A model generated the notes under the pieces. The model worked only from the letters and a program-made list of their open reading frames with translations. It ran no database searches and was not told where the DNA came from. Positions 39,347 to 39,421 of a stretch of 39,421 nt of DNA are shown piece after piece (position 1 is the first letter of the stretch; every line of letters starts with the position of its first letter). Made by a program: the position numbers and the translations under genes. Source of the DNA: Oscillochloris sp. (GTDB lineage: Bacteria; Chloroflexota; Chloroflexia; Chloroflexales; Chloroflexaceae); contig JAAUQO010000027.1 of the NCBI GenBank assembly GCA_012032775.1, positions 1 through 39,421 of the forward strand, read 5' to 3'.

Positions 39347-39421
39347 ATGTTTTCCGTGCCGCAGGAGTTGAGCGACACAACCAGCAACATATCCTGCTGT
39401 TCAGGTGCGGCGTCCGAAGAC
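39347..39421 (+). CDS. Start of a small Cys-Cys peptide or protein, cut by the window
   Basis: ATG 39347 with AAGGAAC about 8 bases upstream. Only 25 residues are visible, MFSVPQELSDTTSNIS then CC-SG-AASED. The acidic leader-like start and vicinal Cys recall modified-peptide (RiPP) precursors, but the visible part is too short to say. Confidence 0.4.
   Translation, partial: MFSVPQELSDTTSNISCCSGAASED

Overview
The window is GC-rich and comes from a filamentous green phototroph of the Chloroflexi (Chloroflexus / Oscillochloris type). The anchor is an 80-residue protein at 10811-11053 that I recognise from memory as the chlorosome baseplate protein CsmA. It is accompanied by CsmM- and CsmN-like envelope proteins (21078-21843) and a (bacterio)chlorophyll synthase (20071-20981). 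No tRNA, rRNA, CRISPR array or intact transposase was seen.

Layout. 1-3883 (minus): the 3' part of a membrane glycosyltransferase, a HEAT/SH3 membrane protein and coaBC. 4047-4858 (minus): a GrdB/PrdB-type reductase-like protein with an in-frame UGA that is very probably selenocysteine, since a bacterial SECIS-like hairpin starts directly after it. 4985-5293 (plus): a small ZnF-UBP protein, ending in a strong shared terminator. 5369-7957 (minus): truncated haemoglobin, VWA protein, FHA membrane protein. 8084-8971: a mutarotase-like protein.

9238-23660 (plus) is the chlorosome region. A promoter with a near-perfect -35 is followed by ArsA/Get3-like ATPase 1, csmA, two PH-like-domain proteins with Arg-rich tails, ArsA 2, a P-loop-less ArsA 3, an alpha/beta hydrolase, an HExxH metallopeptidase-like protein, a modular Pro-rich protein, a lipase-like protein, bchK-like (own promoter and palindromic operator), csmM, csmN and a terminator. 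An NDH-2-like flavoprotein and an SRPBCC protein follow. I read this as a chlorosome assembly locus: envelope proteins, chaperone-like targeting ATPases, pigment synthesis, and a candidate protease for trimming pre-CsmA.

23735-26629 (minus): two B12-binding radical SAM proteins behind a promoter with a roughly 280-nt leader. 27203-31088: DUF6886-like protein, M24 peptidase, small membrane protein, HTH/degenerate-M23 protein, PPOX/F420-type protein. 30976-33506 (minus): PadR regulator plus ABC exporter, with an operator-overlapped promoter. 33674-38838 (plus): a TrmB-type regulator followed by the homogentisate pathway (HPPD, fumarylacetoacetase-like, homogentisate dioxygenase, flavin reductase-like). 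The right edge holds an AraC-type fragment, a promoter and two small ORFs, the last running off the window.

At least six otherwise good genes carry frame breaks (glycosyltransferase twice, coaBC, the selenoprotein, the first PH-like protein, bchK, NDH-2). Most are explained by one lost base in a short run, so sequencing or assembly error is more likely than decay. Several short inverted-repeat families occupy the intercistronic gaps.
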